64,000 bases of DNA from Cerrena zonata (taxonomy: Eukaryota > Basidiomycota > Agaricomycetes > Polyporales > Cerrenaceae), in NCBI GenBank assembly GCA_038087015.1, contig JASBNA010000031.1:372001-436000 (forward strand), written 5' to 3'. The notes under the pieces were generated by a model. It saw nothing but the letters and a program-made list of their open reading frames with translations. It had not been told where the DNA came from and made no database searches. Shown here piece by piece: positions 47,790 to 58,233 of the stretch (position 1 is its first letter; every line of letters begins with the position of its first letter). A program made the translations under genes and the position numbers.

Positions 47790-50730
47790 ATGCCGCTTCC
47801 TAGTTTATATGCCTCCCATAACATATGCGAAGACACGTCTCTCCGAGGAGGCAGAGTAGACCGTTGCTTCCAACAAGCTGCAACCCCAGGTACGTGGAAG
47901 AACGTTGTACAATACGCAATCTAACAAATCACAGGAACACCTTGCGGTTTGCACTGCACTCAATCTCACAACAAAAATGAGCAAACTGCTAATTCAATTC
48001 TCCACCCCATTGAATTATTCTTTCATCGTTGAGTACACTCTGTTGCGTATACAAGAGTACGTTCAGGTTGTCTTAAGTGCAATGCACTCGAGCATGAAGT
48101 AGTACGATGTTTCTCTTGTCTCTCGTATTTGCGTCACTGATTTATGTCTTGTTTCTCATAGCATGCTTTTGGATTTGAAATCACGATGATAGCGTGCAAA
48201 TATAGGCTATATTTTCTACCCCAGGAACTCCTGAAGGTGTGTTGTTGTATTCATTGCTCCGGTGGCTAAGTAAGCCAGTTTTTTTGCAGGCCATGTGTGT
48301 GCATTGTCTAGCCCTCTGTGGCTCAGAAATCATGCACTCGTATTGGCTACTCCAGTGGCTAGCCAAGCCAAAGTTTTGCGGCTATTGGAGGCTAGCAAGA
48401 ATCCCAGTCATCTCAAAAGGACGCTATCTCAGGCCACTCCCATCTACCATCGTCTTCGCTCCCTCTCCCTCCAGGTTTTATGGTTGTTCATACTGCTCGC
48501 GCCCTTTCTCATCGTCTCGATCGACTTGAACCTTCTCAGCGCCTTGTTCGCTCCCGTAAACAACGTTCTGACTTGCACCAACCTCGCACTAATGTGAAGA
48601 AGTCACTCACCTTTGCGGAGCGGACTATTCGTAAGACTGTCTGGGATACAACACGCTCCAACATGAAGGCTGACCTCCAAGCTGCTCGCGACGAGATTCG
48701 GTCCCTTGCCGGCCTCCTGGCTGGGAAGTACGGTCATGCTGTGGACCATTGGTATGACCGTATCATGCAGACGGCGCGGTTGGCTAAGAATGGCAGACGA
48801 ACCAGCCGTTGGAACGCCTACATGTCTCTTCGGCTGAGACAAATCAACCTAGGTAAGCTCTTGGATTTGTGGCCTAGATTTCCATGAGACATAATGTACT
48901 CCCACTTGTAGCTCTTTCAGCCGGAGCTCCTAAGAAGAAGGCCAATGACCGTGAAGCCTTAGATCTCATTCGAGAGGAGTGGGCGGTGTTACAGACTATA
49001 CTTTGACGCCTCGATAAGCCCTAGGTTAGGGTTACAATTCAGGGATTCCCCAGGGATTCCCCCTCGCTTCTATTGCCTTGTGACAAGTACGTTCTTATTT
49101 GCATTTATCCTTTTGTAGTTATAGTCCTTCCCACATATGCCCGCCATCGCCGAAGCTTCTGAGCTTCCTCCGTCCTATTATTAGCTTTAGCTTCTGCTTC
49201 TCGTCTTCTGCCGCCTTCTGCTGTTCCGTCTGCCTTCCGTATCTATAGTTAGCACGCACTGCCTTAGTGCACGGACCATCTTAGCTAGTATAAGTAGTTG
49301 CCCTTTGTACAGGTCAAGCCAAGCTTGATCTACCCATCGCTACCGGTCTATACATCTCATAACGCTACCTTGTCTTGTGTAGTCTCGGCTCTACTTGGGT
49401 ACCTATAAGTTATAACCAGGGTCGGTTGTAACAGGCGGCGATGTTGGCGGAAGAACAGGAGGCGGCTACACAAGAGCATCTTAAGAGAATGGCAGAAGAT
49501 CGCGATACACGGCTCACAGGTGAGAACAACTCTGGGATCGCGGTGTTTCACGACGCTATATCAACCTTCAGATCCCTCGAGAACCAGGTAGGGTTACAAT
49601 ATAATCATACTTGTATGACATGTACTAACATCCATTTTTTATAGGTCCAGGCCCTCTACGTGCGAACCGGCGTCGAAGTGTTGATGTTCGCCGTGCGTAG
49701 CAGTCAAGAGCAGTGGTTCCGTCCATATGTCATGACGACGTCTGACCATGCGGGGAACTTTTTTCACACCTGCTTCAACCAAGACACGGAAACATATGCC
49801 ACTCGCTTTGAAGCATATTGTCTCTCTGGTATTGAAGGTATGTTCTCCTTACTATCACATTTCATTAGTAGGTAACTCATTAGTCCTAGGTGTTCAAAAC
49901 CGTATCACCGAAGAAGTAGCTGCTCTCAAGGCCCAGTGTACTGCTGGAATTCTTGCTCAACTCAGTACGTCTCGCACATATGTTCTTCTGTAGCCATCAC
50001 TAATATGAGACCAACAGATGACTTACTAGCCCCCACCATCCTCTCCAAAATGGTCTATGCTGATATCTTCTCTCAAATCACCTTGAAGCACCACATTATT
50101 TATGAAAACTGGCCGGTCTCCAAGTTTTGCACCCCTGGAAAACTTACTCTACTTGAATTGCGACGACTTCATCATGTTCTCATGAATGGCGCCCCCCTCT
50201 TCCGACACGTCCCTCTCGCAGAATGGGAGGGGCTCGATCTTGATGCCTTCCAGACCCGCCATGACTTGATTTCCCCAACTGCTGCTCGACCCCTCATAGC
50301 AACATCAACAACCGTGAACTCCGGCCTCTCCACTCCCAGTGACGCCGCGACAGATGCTGCAACTGGTGACACAGTGACAGGTACCACCACCAATGACAGA
50401 GCGACCGGTGCTACCACCAGCGACGCGACGACGGGTGCTACCACCAGCGACGCGACGACGGGTACCCCCACTGGCAATACGACGGCGGTCCTCACTGGTG
50501 ATGCGGCAGCTGCACCCGTACTCCCCCAACCTACATCATTCTCTCCCACTGTTGGTGGAGATATGTTGACATTGGATGGTGGGATGGTCATCCGGCCTAG
50601 GCAGCGACGCCGCCGATGGGATGCGGGGTTGACGAAGGAGCAGAAGGCGGAAGTATTAGCTCTTCGAGAGGCGGAGAAGGTGAAGAAGACGGCAGGCCGT
50701 CAGTCTGACGGTAACATTGCTCCGGAGTAG
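47790..50730 (+). CDS. KDZ-element cargo gene 3, large nuclear-type protein, structure partly unresolved
   Basis: Coding signal is strong in the 3' two thirds: about 48480-48852, 48912-49000, 49441-49587, 49645-49838, 49890-49970 and 50018-50730. The first exon is probably 47790-47889. Segments include LTFAERTIRKTVWDTTRSNM, RTSRWNAYMSLRLRQINL and SAGAPKKKANDREALDLI, an arrangement seen in other agaric transposon-linked proteins, then VRTGVEVLMFAVRSSQEQWF. A Thr/Ala/Asp repeat region encoded by 27-bp units (about 50370-50480) and a basic tail (RPRQRRRRWDAGLTKEQKAE) end the protein. Between 49006 and 49440 the frame is broken; an intron with an inserted sequence is the likely cause. Nucleic-acid binding is plausible; function is unknown. 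Confidence 0.5.
50370..50480 (+). repeat. Short tandem repeats in cargo gene 3
   Basis: Two perfect and further degenerate copies of the 27-bp unit beginning GCTACCACCAGCGACGCGAC, coding for ATTSDATTG units. Confidence 0.8.
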
Positions 50731-51463
50731 TTTATTAGTACAGTGGTTTGCTTAGGTACCTTTCAATGAAACGTGTCTTGAAACCTCGCACTGAATGATT
50801 CTAAGCACTTCTAACTAACCATTAATATGAAATTCAAACTCCGAAAGGATATCCGGATGACAATACTGAAGTGGGTATTTGTTTGTGTGATTGAATTCAA
50901 ACTCCGAAAACAATGCAATCTAGAGTTGATACATGTACAGTGGTGGCAAACATATATTTGTACTATGTGTATGCTGCGCCCTAGTGCTAAAGTCACTTCT
51001 ATGGAGTCCGAGTTGGAGGCGAACCTACGACATGCACACACTCACCAACAACGACCTTTGTAATATCGATTAGTAAGGCACGGTCACGACTTGGAGATGG
51101 TGCGAATCTCGGGTTCGTGTTGTTGCATTATTGTGTAGCTGGTCTGAGTTCTTGAGTAAGCGTAAGTGTTGTTCGAGTTATAGTGTTTGAACGCTGTATG
51201 TTGTACTATACATATGTCCATATGTGTTCTACCCGAAGCCCACTAAACGCTTGTGAGTCATCATATAGGAACATGACTCACGGGACACGACACATTCCAC
51301 GATGTGTATTGGAAGTAAGTAAATACATAACAATAGGATGTTACATCGTGCAGGTGTGGTTATTCAATATCTATTATTACTGTTAGAACACACAATGACA
51401 ATCTAAATACAATATCATGGTATATTGACTATACAAACATACAAGCAAACTGGACATGTATAA
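50731..51463. other. 3' spacer of element 3
   Basis: About 730 bp with no supported gene. AATTCAAACTCCGAAA occurs twice (about 50830 and 50895). Confidence 0.45.
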
Positions 51464-51879
51464 TCTACACTGAAAACGCTTTCGAACAGTGTATAGAACG
51501 TGCTGATCGAACTAGAATTGAGTGAGCTACCATGGGGCGGCGCGAGCACGCCCTCCCGACGCGGCGGGCAGTGAGCGCCGATGAAGGAGGCGGGGATGGG
51601 CCACGCGAGGAACACGGAACGGAGGGATTGATGGGAAAGGACCGGGAAATAGAATCCCGGGATGTGCTGATATGTTATCTCATATGTTTAATCTCCTAGA
51701 TCTGCCTTATCGAAATCACAAAATCTCCCCAGGTACGACTTCTTGAAAGGGGAAAAGGACCAGCGATCGCAGAGGAGATAACTAGGGGGTAGGGATAGAG
51801 GGGAAAGCAGGCTAATTGGCCTGATACACATCACCTGTATATTAGGCTAATAGGCCCTTATCTATGTGAGATCGAGGTG
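51464..51879 (-). repeat. Right TIR of element 3, about 415 bp
   Basis: Inverted copy of 40231-40647 with few substitutions, followed by the target duplication at 51880-51887. Confidence 0.92.
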
Positions 51880-51956
51880 GCGCGTCGCCGTTTACTGACT
51901 ATGTGACATCGCGCACTGGCATATATGCGAGTGGGCTTTTGTTTCTTCTTGGTCTC

Positions 51957-52491
51957 ATGGCAACTTACACCCAACCCTCACTACTCACAAATGATGAGAT
52001 CTCTACAAAAGTACTGGAGGTCTTCGGGAAACGACCATGTTTGTTCCAAATCAAACTCTGTCGTGATCAGCTCCAGAGGAAGAATATTATAAGTATTGCT
52101 GCTACAGGCTCGGGAAAGACACTTTCATACCTCATGCCTCTCTGTTTCTCACACGACTCCATTGTAATGATTGTTACAGCCTTGAATGTACTAGGTGATC
52201 AATTTGTCAATGAAGCTCAGAAGGCCGGATTTACTGCACTGTCCGTTAATGGGTCGAACAACAACCCACAAACATTTGATGTAAATAAAACCAATAGAAA
52301 ATATATGTGCTGTGTCTCTAATTTTTAAGAATCAGGAAATACGAAGTCTCAAGTACCGTGTCATCGTGTTCAGCCCCGAAGTATTTATGGAGCGGGGTGG
52401 CTTTTGTGAGGACCGGCTATGGAAGTATGAGCCATTCACGTCGAAGCTTCAAAACTCGATTTTTGATGACCATAGTGTGGATTGCTCGTAA
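51957..52491 (+). pseudogene. Truncated DEAD/RecQ-like helicase in element 2
   Basis: Two exons, 51957-52280 and 52330-52491, join in phase. The Q-motif-like RPCLFQIKLCRDQLQRKNI precedes Walker A (ISIAATGSGKTLSYLMPL), then motif Ia-like MIVTALNVLGDQFVNEAQK and IVFSPEVFMERGG. The frame is lost at the DEAD-box position (IFDDHSVDCS), one residue short and followed by stops. Motifs III-VI are absent. It is a 5' remnant of the long RecQ-like helicases found in agaric transposable elements and cannot be active. The ATG at 51957 lies just inside the element, next to the element-3 insertion point. Confidence 0.7.
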
Positions 52492-52677
52492 TGATAGGGA
52501 GAGACCAGCATGAGCGAGAACTTCAATTACAAGTTCAGGAGTAGATGTGGAATGTAAGAAAATTCCTATTATCGATGCTAAGGGATTACAACGTTGGTTT
52601 GTACTGTTCATCAGAATGGACATAATAACAACACGTCTCTAAGAACATCAAGACGTCAGCATATGCACTCGCTGATG

Positions 52678-53325
52678 CTAGAATGTCACAGGTATATAAC
52701 TTACGATTGGATTGAGTGCGCGATTCCGTACCCCCGCACGACGCTGCCGTTTCGATGGCTTCGGGTCTTCTGCAGCATTAATATCTTGTCCCACAGCTTC
52801 CACCAGGTCCTCGCCAACTAACTCCCAATATTCATCCTCATCATCCCAACTATCTTCTCTTGTACCTGAGCCTCCATCAGTCCGAACGTTAGCGGACGGT
52901 GTGTCACGAAAACGTGCCCTGCGACGAGCCCTTGATGGGTCACTTTCAAGCAATGATCCAAGAAGGCACCATAACGTAGGTGCCTGCCGTTCGAGAGCTA
53001 TAGCCATGTCAGTTATTGAGAATGCTTCAACTTGCTCGATGCTAGCATTGCAAGCACTGAAATGCCAACCAGCCTGCTTATTGGCCACACTTTTGACCTC
53101 ATCCTGGAGTTGAAATGTAACAAGGTCTAGAGCGAAAGCAGAAGTCGCCTCTGATAGAGAGGCTAAGGAACGGGTGTAGGTAAGAAAGGATCTCCAGTCC
53201 TGAATAAAGAGTGCTGCCATTGGGGAATGAGAGAGAGTAGGGTCGCCTAGAGTAAAGATTAAGAAGTCATATATAGAGTAGCCTTGTAGAGCAGCAAGCA
53301 CAGAGATAGCAATTGTCCTGTTCAT
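52678..53325 (-). pseudogene. Fragment of transposon-associated protein (DUF6589-like N-terminus, tentative)
   Basis: A 216-codon frame starting with ISVLAALQGYSIYDFLIFTL and containing SVANKQAGWHFSACNASIEQ, EAFSITDMAIALERQAPTLW and LLGSLLESDPSRARRRARF. This pattern of a helical N-terminus with a basic/acidic linker (DDEDEYWELVGEDLVEA) resembles large agaric proteins carrying DUF6589. The catalytic or core part should follow but is missing; a donor at CCAATC|GTAAGT has no coding continuation. It is convergent with the helicase remnant. Assignment is from memory of the family only. Confidence 0.5.
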
Positions 53326-53609
53326 GTTACGGAAGCACGAACATCTCGAACGCAAGCAAGACCAGCAACTTCAAGACCTGCTCGATCATAGATCGCGCTG
53401 CGTGGGTGAGCTGACCAAGCAGGCGCTCGACATAGTTTGCCAGCCCGCTTCGCGTCGTCTTCAATGCACTAAGGTTTCTGAGATTAAAAACTAACGGTCG
53501 GCGCTTTAAATTATGGGTGAGGAGTTCAATTGATCTTTAAATTACAAATTCCGTTATATATATGCCAGGGCTCTAGGCGGGTTTGTACAACACGAGACCC
53601 AACATCGCA

Positions 53610-53649
53610 TTGTTGAACGACGACGCGAAGTGGGGTGGTTAGGAGCCTG
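53610..53649 (-). repeat. Right TIR of element 2
   Basis: Inverted copy of 39947-39986, ending GGTTAGGAGCCTG and followed by GGTTTCGGC at 53650-53658. Confidence 0.85.
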
Positions 53650-53769
53650 GGTTTCGGCTGTTAATAACACACTCTCGAGTTGAGCTTGCCGCCTCTACCC
53701 TAATCGACCGCTTCTGACTAGAACATAACGTTTCGATTACTTCCTCTGAAGTATCTCCTCCGTGGATGG

Positions 53770-54922
53770 GTGTCTGTGTCTTGTCCGCCAGATGCTGGGA
53801 AAACGAATTCACCGGACCAAACCTACGTGCCAATACGTGTGGGAGACTCAAGTCCCGGGACCGCAGTAAATTCAGCCGCCGCTTGGGGAAATACCGATGA
53901 CTTCGTGTATAGAGTACATGATTCACCTACGAACGAACTCAAAGAGGACGAGGACGAAGACGACAGTGACGGCTCGCTTCACGCTGTCATGACTTCAGAA
54001 TGTCACCTTTGGGACAACAATTCCGTGCGTTTTGCTCGCTTTGCCTTTCCTTGCTAGTTGTTTGTGTTAACCTTTGCCAGATCGTAAATATTTACTTCTT
54101 CAACGGAACTCGACACCAACAAGACAAGGTCTGGTGGGGGCTCGAGGAATATAGCAAGTTTGTCAACCTCGAATTCAGAGAGTGTACCTTTGCTAGTGAG
54201 GGGGACATTCGCATTCGCTTCAATGTCAAGGTTTCGAAGTCTTGTGTTGGCACACGACACAAACATGATGATGATCACAGAAGGCCGACTATGCAACTAG
54301 GGAAGATATCTGACTCAAAGGATTGTCCTATCCAACAGTCAAACACGATACTTCATGAACTTGGTCATGCTCTCGGACTCCTGCACGAACACCAATCGCC
54401 TGCTACGTTTGGTCAATTGACCCTCAAGAAGGAAGGTAAGGCGAGAATGATACTGCAAAATAATCGGCTCATCGAACCTTCCTCAGAAACACTGCGGTAT
54501 TTCAAAAAGCCAGATTTTGGGGTCAAGAAAATCCTCGAGAATATCCTTGAAAGATACACAAGAAAAGATGTTTCATGTTATTCTCGCAGATGTGACTTTC
54601 AATCGGTCATGATGTTAGCGTTATCCTCATGAACATTCTCACATGGTACTAACACCAACAACACAGCTATCATCTACCCAAGCGCCTAAACGAAGAAGGA
54701 ATAGCTATCTACACTCAGGACAGCTTGTCAAATATGGACAAAGCCTACTTGACATTATGTTACCCGCGACTAGGTGAAGACTCAGCGGAATGGAGCATTA
54801 CCAAAGCATTGGATATCGCCGGAGTCCTTGGAGAGCCTCGAAGGAGGATTCTTGCAGCGGACGATGCTGATAGTATTCGTCAGATATTCATGGAGTGGAA
54901 TGAAAATGAGGGGGAAGGGTGA
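53770..54922 (+). CDS. Metzincin-type zinc metalloprotease, paralogue 1
   Basis: Exons about 53770-54024, 54081-54435, 54487-54613 and 54667-54922; the last three are phase-consistent. After an acidic region (ELKEDEDEDDSDG) come EGDIRIRFN and the zinc site ILHELGHALGLLHEHQSP (HExxHxxGxxH/E type), then a Met-turn SVMIYHLP formed across an intron. This is the metzincin plan, closest to astacin-like enzymes. No signal peptide is visible, but the 5' end is unresolved: no in-frame ATG occurs upstream of 53991, and element 2 ends only 120 bp away, so the true start may have been lost. Two paralogues lie at 56210-57267 (minus) and 60544-61701 (plus). Confidence 0.75.
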
Positions 54923-55222
54923 GGGTCCTGAGCTACGACTACTCACCCCCTGCGATGTTAGCGTTATCCTCATGAACATTCTCATATGGTACTAACATCG
55001 ACAACACAGCTATCATCTACCCAGGCGCCTGAATGAAGAAGGAATAGCTATCTACACTCAGGAAAGCTTGTCGAATATGATATCGCCGGAGTCTGTGGAG
55101 AGCCTCGAAGGAGGATTCTTTCAGCGGACGATGCTGATAGTATTCGTCAGATATTCATGGAGTGGAATGAGAATGAGAAAGAAGGGTGAGGATCCTGAGC
55201 TACGACTACTCACCCCCCGCTT
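54614..55222 (+). repeat. Tandem duplication of the last intron and exon of metalloprotease 1
   Basis: About 54614-54952 is repeated at about 54955-55215 in the same orientation: GTTAGCGTTATCCTCATGAA, then the acceptor and exon. The second copy lacks about 75 bp after TTGTCGAATATG and has lost the frame (CGCCTGAATGAAG). Confidence 0.85.
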
Positions 55223-56209
55223 CGCTTTAATATTGGATTCATTCTATGATTTGGTTTTGTCGTATCGTGTCTATGGTCCCATCTTGTGGCTTGTGTCTAT
55301 TATCCCCTATTCTTATTTCCGCACGTTATTTTCATTGCATCTGTAATGCTCTTGTATAGCCCCCGTAACTATTTTTCTGGTTTCTTTCCGTTGTGTCTAT
55401 TTATCGCGAGACGTATTCGCGCAGGTGATCGCGTTTTTATGTCACGGTTGCTTCTGTATAATATAATATAAAATGCTCTTTGGCTTACATGTATAATTAC
55501 GATGAGTTAGTATACACTCCTTTCTGTGCGTACTACGAGGAAGCTATGAAGCAATACTACTTTCGTAGCGGGGTTTTGTATTGAGTACTAATGCCTATCC
55601 GGATTCTGAAAGATTACCTAGTACTCTAATTCTGAGATTTAGTACGTCGTCAGCAAACACTCTGGTGGGGAATGGTAGTACTACTCATTGCATCGGTCGA
55701 TCCACCCATATCTTATTCGAAACTCTTATGATCTGAAGTCGGGATCATATAACGAGCCTAGAATCCGAAATGAGGTAAATATAAACGAATTAACTGTCTC
55801 CCTCTATGGCGAGGTTCACGTCAGCGATCTATCACAACAGTCGTGAGCTTTCGATAAGAACACCATATATATCATATCATTAAATTAAATTGAAAAATCA
55901 GTCAGATGCTTGCCGTGATACTTTTAGCAACATGTATATGTATAGCGGTAGTGGATGGTAGGTAAGACGTTGACAACGCACTCCTTAGTAATGTCTCTAA
56001 ACAGCTTTATGTTTTGGTTGTGAATAATCTACTTTGAGTATATTGTTAGAGGACGCTCGTCAAATTTAGTTCAGAACAAAGTTCCTTTGGACTACCGCTA
56101 AGACACAATCTTCCTACATTCATGGGTACTATCGTATCAGATGAACATATTCAACATATTTCATGCACAAGAATGAACTTTACTACTTTCCACTATATTC
56201 TCTACGCTC
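55223..56209. other. Intergenic, convergent metalloprotease genes
   Basis: About 990 bp, AT-rich towards the right; no supported gene. Confidence 0.5.
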
Positions 56210-57267
56210 CTAGACGGTGCGATTATTCTCGTTCCACTGAATAAACATCTGACGGATACTGTCAGGATTCTCGGTTTTCAGTATGTTTTTCTGCGGCTCC
56301 CCGTCGACTCCGACAAGTTCTAATGCTCTGGAAATGGTCCATTCTTGACAGAGTTCGTCGCGTCTCGACCGAGGATAGTATAATATCACGTACGCCTTAT
56401 CCAGGTCCGAAAGAACATTGTTGTTTTGAATAGTATTGCCCTCCTCCGTGATTGTACCGGGGATAGAATACCTGTGTCGGGTGAATTATACTGCGACAAC
56501 ATGTAAGATGGTGCACTAACATCATGATCGATCTGGTGTCGAATCTAGAATGACTAGACAACTCGGATTGGTTCCATACGTGAAGGACACTCTCCTCGAC
56601 CATGTCATGCGTCCAAGAATGGGCGATTCGAAAGTCCCTTATCGTCTCTGGAGGCTCTCTATGAGCCAATGAATTATTTGAATGACCTCACTTTACCTGT
56701 TGCATTGAATGTAAGCACACCGTGTCTGGCAGGTGACTGGTGCTCATGTAATAGTCCAAGTGCATGACCGAACTCGTGTAGTATGACGCCCTCTTCCGCA
56801 GGTATGGTGGACTCGGTCTCTGCGTTAATCCAGCCTAGATTCATGGTGGGTTCATTGAGACCAACCATTCTAGCAAACGTCCCAACCGTCGACCAAGAAC
56901 CAGCAGCTTCATCGAAGCCGATGCGGATGTCACCTCCAGATTGACATTCGACAAAGGTGAGATTGATGTACATCGCCCACTTGAGAATCGCTCGGTGCAC
57001 TTTCGCTCTTTGAATCCCATTACCATCAAAGAATGAGAATGTAATACGCTGCGAAAAATTAATCGTGAAGCAAGGGCTTAAATGGGCAGAGCACACCGAG
57101 TAATTCTCCCAAAGATTACAATCCGGAGCAACGACGGCATAGGGCTGCCCATCATCAGAATTCTCGCCATCTTCGTCCTCCTCTATTTTTCCGTTACTGA
57201 GAGGAATGAAAACAGGCATGCATCCCGAAGATACTTGTCCTGCCCTCGCATCGCGTCCATCGGCCAT
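56210..57267 (-). CDS. Metzincin-type zinc metalloprotease, paralogue 2
   Basis: Four exons in phase: 57267-57097, 57048-56697, 56656-56521 and 56471-56210; 306 residues. After an acidic N-terminus (EEDEDGENSDDG) the core strand is RITFSFFDGNG, followed by SGGDIRIGFDEAAGSWSTVG. The zinc site is ILHEFGHALGLLHEHQSP and the Met-turn RSIMMYSIPG. The C-terminus DKAYVILYYPRSRRDE and IRQMFIQWNEN matches paralogue 1. No signal peptide or propeptide cysteine is recognised, which is odd for a metzincin and suggests an intracellular or non-classically exported enzyme. The acceptor at 56472 was chosen because it alone gives the Met-turn and the paralogous C-terminus. This is the best preserved copy. Confidence 0.85.
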
Positions 57268-57548
57268 AACAGACTCGACAATATGCCACTGCGTGGCTCT
57301 TGGCTTGCCCGATTAGAATACCGCTTACCGTTGCCAATGACATTACCTCACGCGTATTAAGTAATAGGCGCCCGTGAACGCGAAAAAGCGAATATACATA
57401 ATTGGTTCAGTTTACCAGCCCCTTTGTTGCCACGCGGTCAGGCCACGAGTTGTCAAAACGGGCGCCCTAATTTATACGCCGCGATCGGACCGTACACGGT
57501 AAATCTCTCTTCATCTTTTCTCTCGATCATATTTCCATAGCTCCCAAT

Positions 57549-58098
57549 ATGGCAAGCAAAGTCGAAGGTAAAACATATCACGAGGTTAGTTAATTGTTCC
57601 TTTTCGATGTTTGAAGTAGAGCTTACCAATACCCGCGTTAAGCACTTTCCCTATATCCTCCTAAGCGATAACGACAATCACCCGTTGGAATTCAAGAGGA
57701 GCGATCATGGTATAGCAATGGAGAATGTAGAGTACGGAGAGAATAACGGAGAGGTACGTTCGTTCGCAACTCGCACTGAGAATGCGTTCACCTGATCGTG
57801 TAACAGTTCGCGTTTGGGGGAGTGGTGATCCCTATTACCAGCAGTTTTCCCGAGGACTTTGACAAATATCTTCCGACTTATCTTCATGACGAGGTGAGAA
57901 ACGAACTCCGCTTTTTACCGCCTCATCTTACCCCCCCCCACAGTTTCGAGCGGCCTTTGGCCCCTCTGGTCCCAACGCGAGTACTTCTTTGGGTACCATT
58001 ATCTCGCGTGCTGCCAAGAAAGTCGCACAGAAATGCGTCGACCTTTTCATCAAGTAGAAACGGTATTTTCGTCTACGCATTATTCCCTCAACTACTGA
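57549..58098 (+). CDS. Small protein of unknown function, duplicated at 62248
   Basis: Four short exons, 57549-57567, 57617-57753, 57807-57893 and 57982-58098, join in phase to 119 residues. Segments include NTRVKHFPYILLSDNDNHPL, FAFGGVVIPITSSFPEDFDK and YLPTYLHDE. The start region and the TYLH segment recur in a decayed copy at 62248-62640, which supports coding. No family is recognised. It sits about 130 bp upstream of the folate pseudogene. The last acceptor at 57981 is an inference from phase only. Confidence 0.4.
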
Positions 58099-58189
58099 CC
58101 GTTGACGTTTCCCACCGCTCTCGCAGTTTAGTCCATTCATCGTATCCCAATTTTCGCTTTTACGCTGTCCAACACCCCAATTTTTTGAT

Positions 58190-58199
58190 GTATATATAC
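58190..58199 (+). promoter_or_regulatory. TATA box of the FOL1-like pseudogene
   Basis: GTATATATAC about 35 bp before the ATG at 58234. The same box occurs at 62810-62819 in the duplicated copy. Confidence 0.45.
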
Positions 58200-58233
58200 G
58201 CGGCTTGCATGTAAAGTAGAACACTGTCGTAAA

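Larger units (their letters stand above)
40231..51879. mobile_element. Element 3: 11.6 kb KDZ transposon with cargo genes
   Basis: The ends are CACCTCGATC...GATCGAGGTG and the inverted repeats extend about 415 bp. Flanks carry GCGCGTCG at 40223-40230 and 51880-51887, an 8-bp duplication as expected for Kyakuja-Dileera-Zisupton elements; identity extends to 10 bp because the outer bases are complementary. Inside are a KDZ transposase on the minus strand and three genes on the plus strand (44490-45706, 46671-47479, 47790-50730). Long near-identical TIRs, a clean duplication and an open transposase suggest recent activity. It is inserted within element 2. Confidence 0.9.
39947..53649. mobile_element. 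Element 2: outer DNA transposon, interrupted by element 3
   Basis: The left end starts CAGGCTCCTAACCACCCCAC and the right end is its inverted copy. Both are flanked by GGTTTCGGC (39938-39946 and 53650-53658), a 9-bp duplication that can also be read as 7 bp with one more TIR base. An 80-bp subterminal inverted repeat lies at 40085-40164 and 53425-53504. Without the nested element 3 it is about 2.05 kb. It carries a truncated helicase on the plus strand and a protein fragment on the minus strand, so it is a non-autonomous or decayed copy. The right end abuts the first metalloprotease gene. Confidence 0.8.

Noticed and set aside
50172..50591. Minus-strand 139-codon frame rich in Val/Ala
   Set aside because: Antisense of the Thr/Ala repeat region in cargo gene 3; low complexity keeps it open by chance.
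52712..53113. Plus-strand 133-codon frame
   Set aside because: Antisense shadow of the minus-strand protein fragment at 52678-53325, whose composition and family resemblance are stronger.
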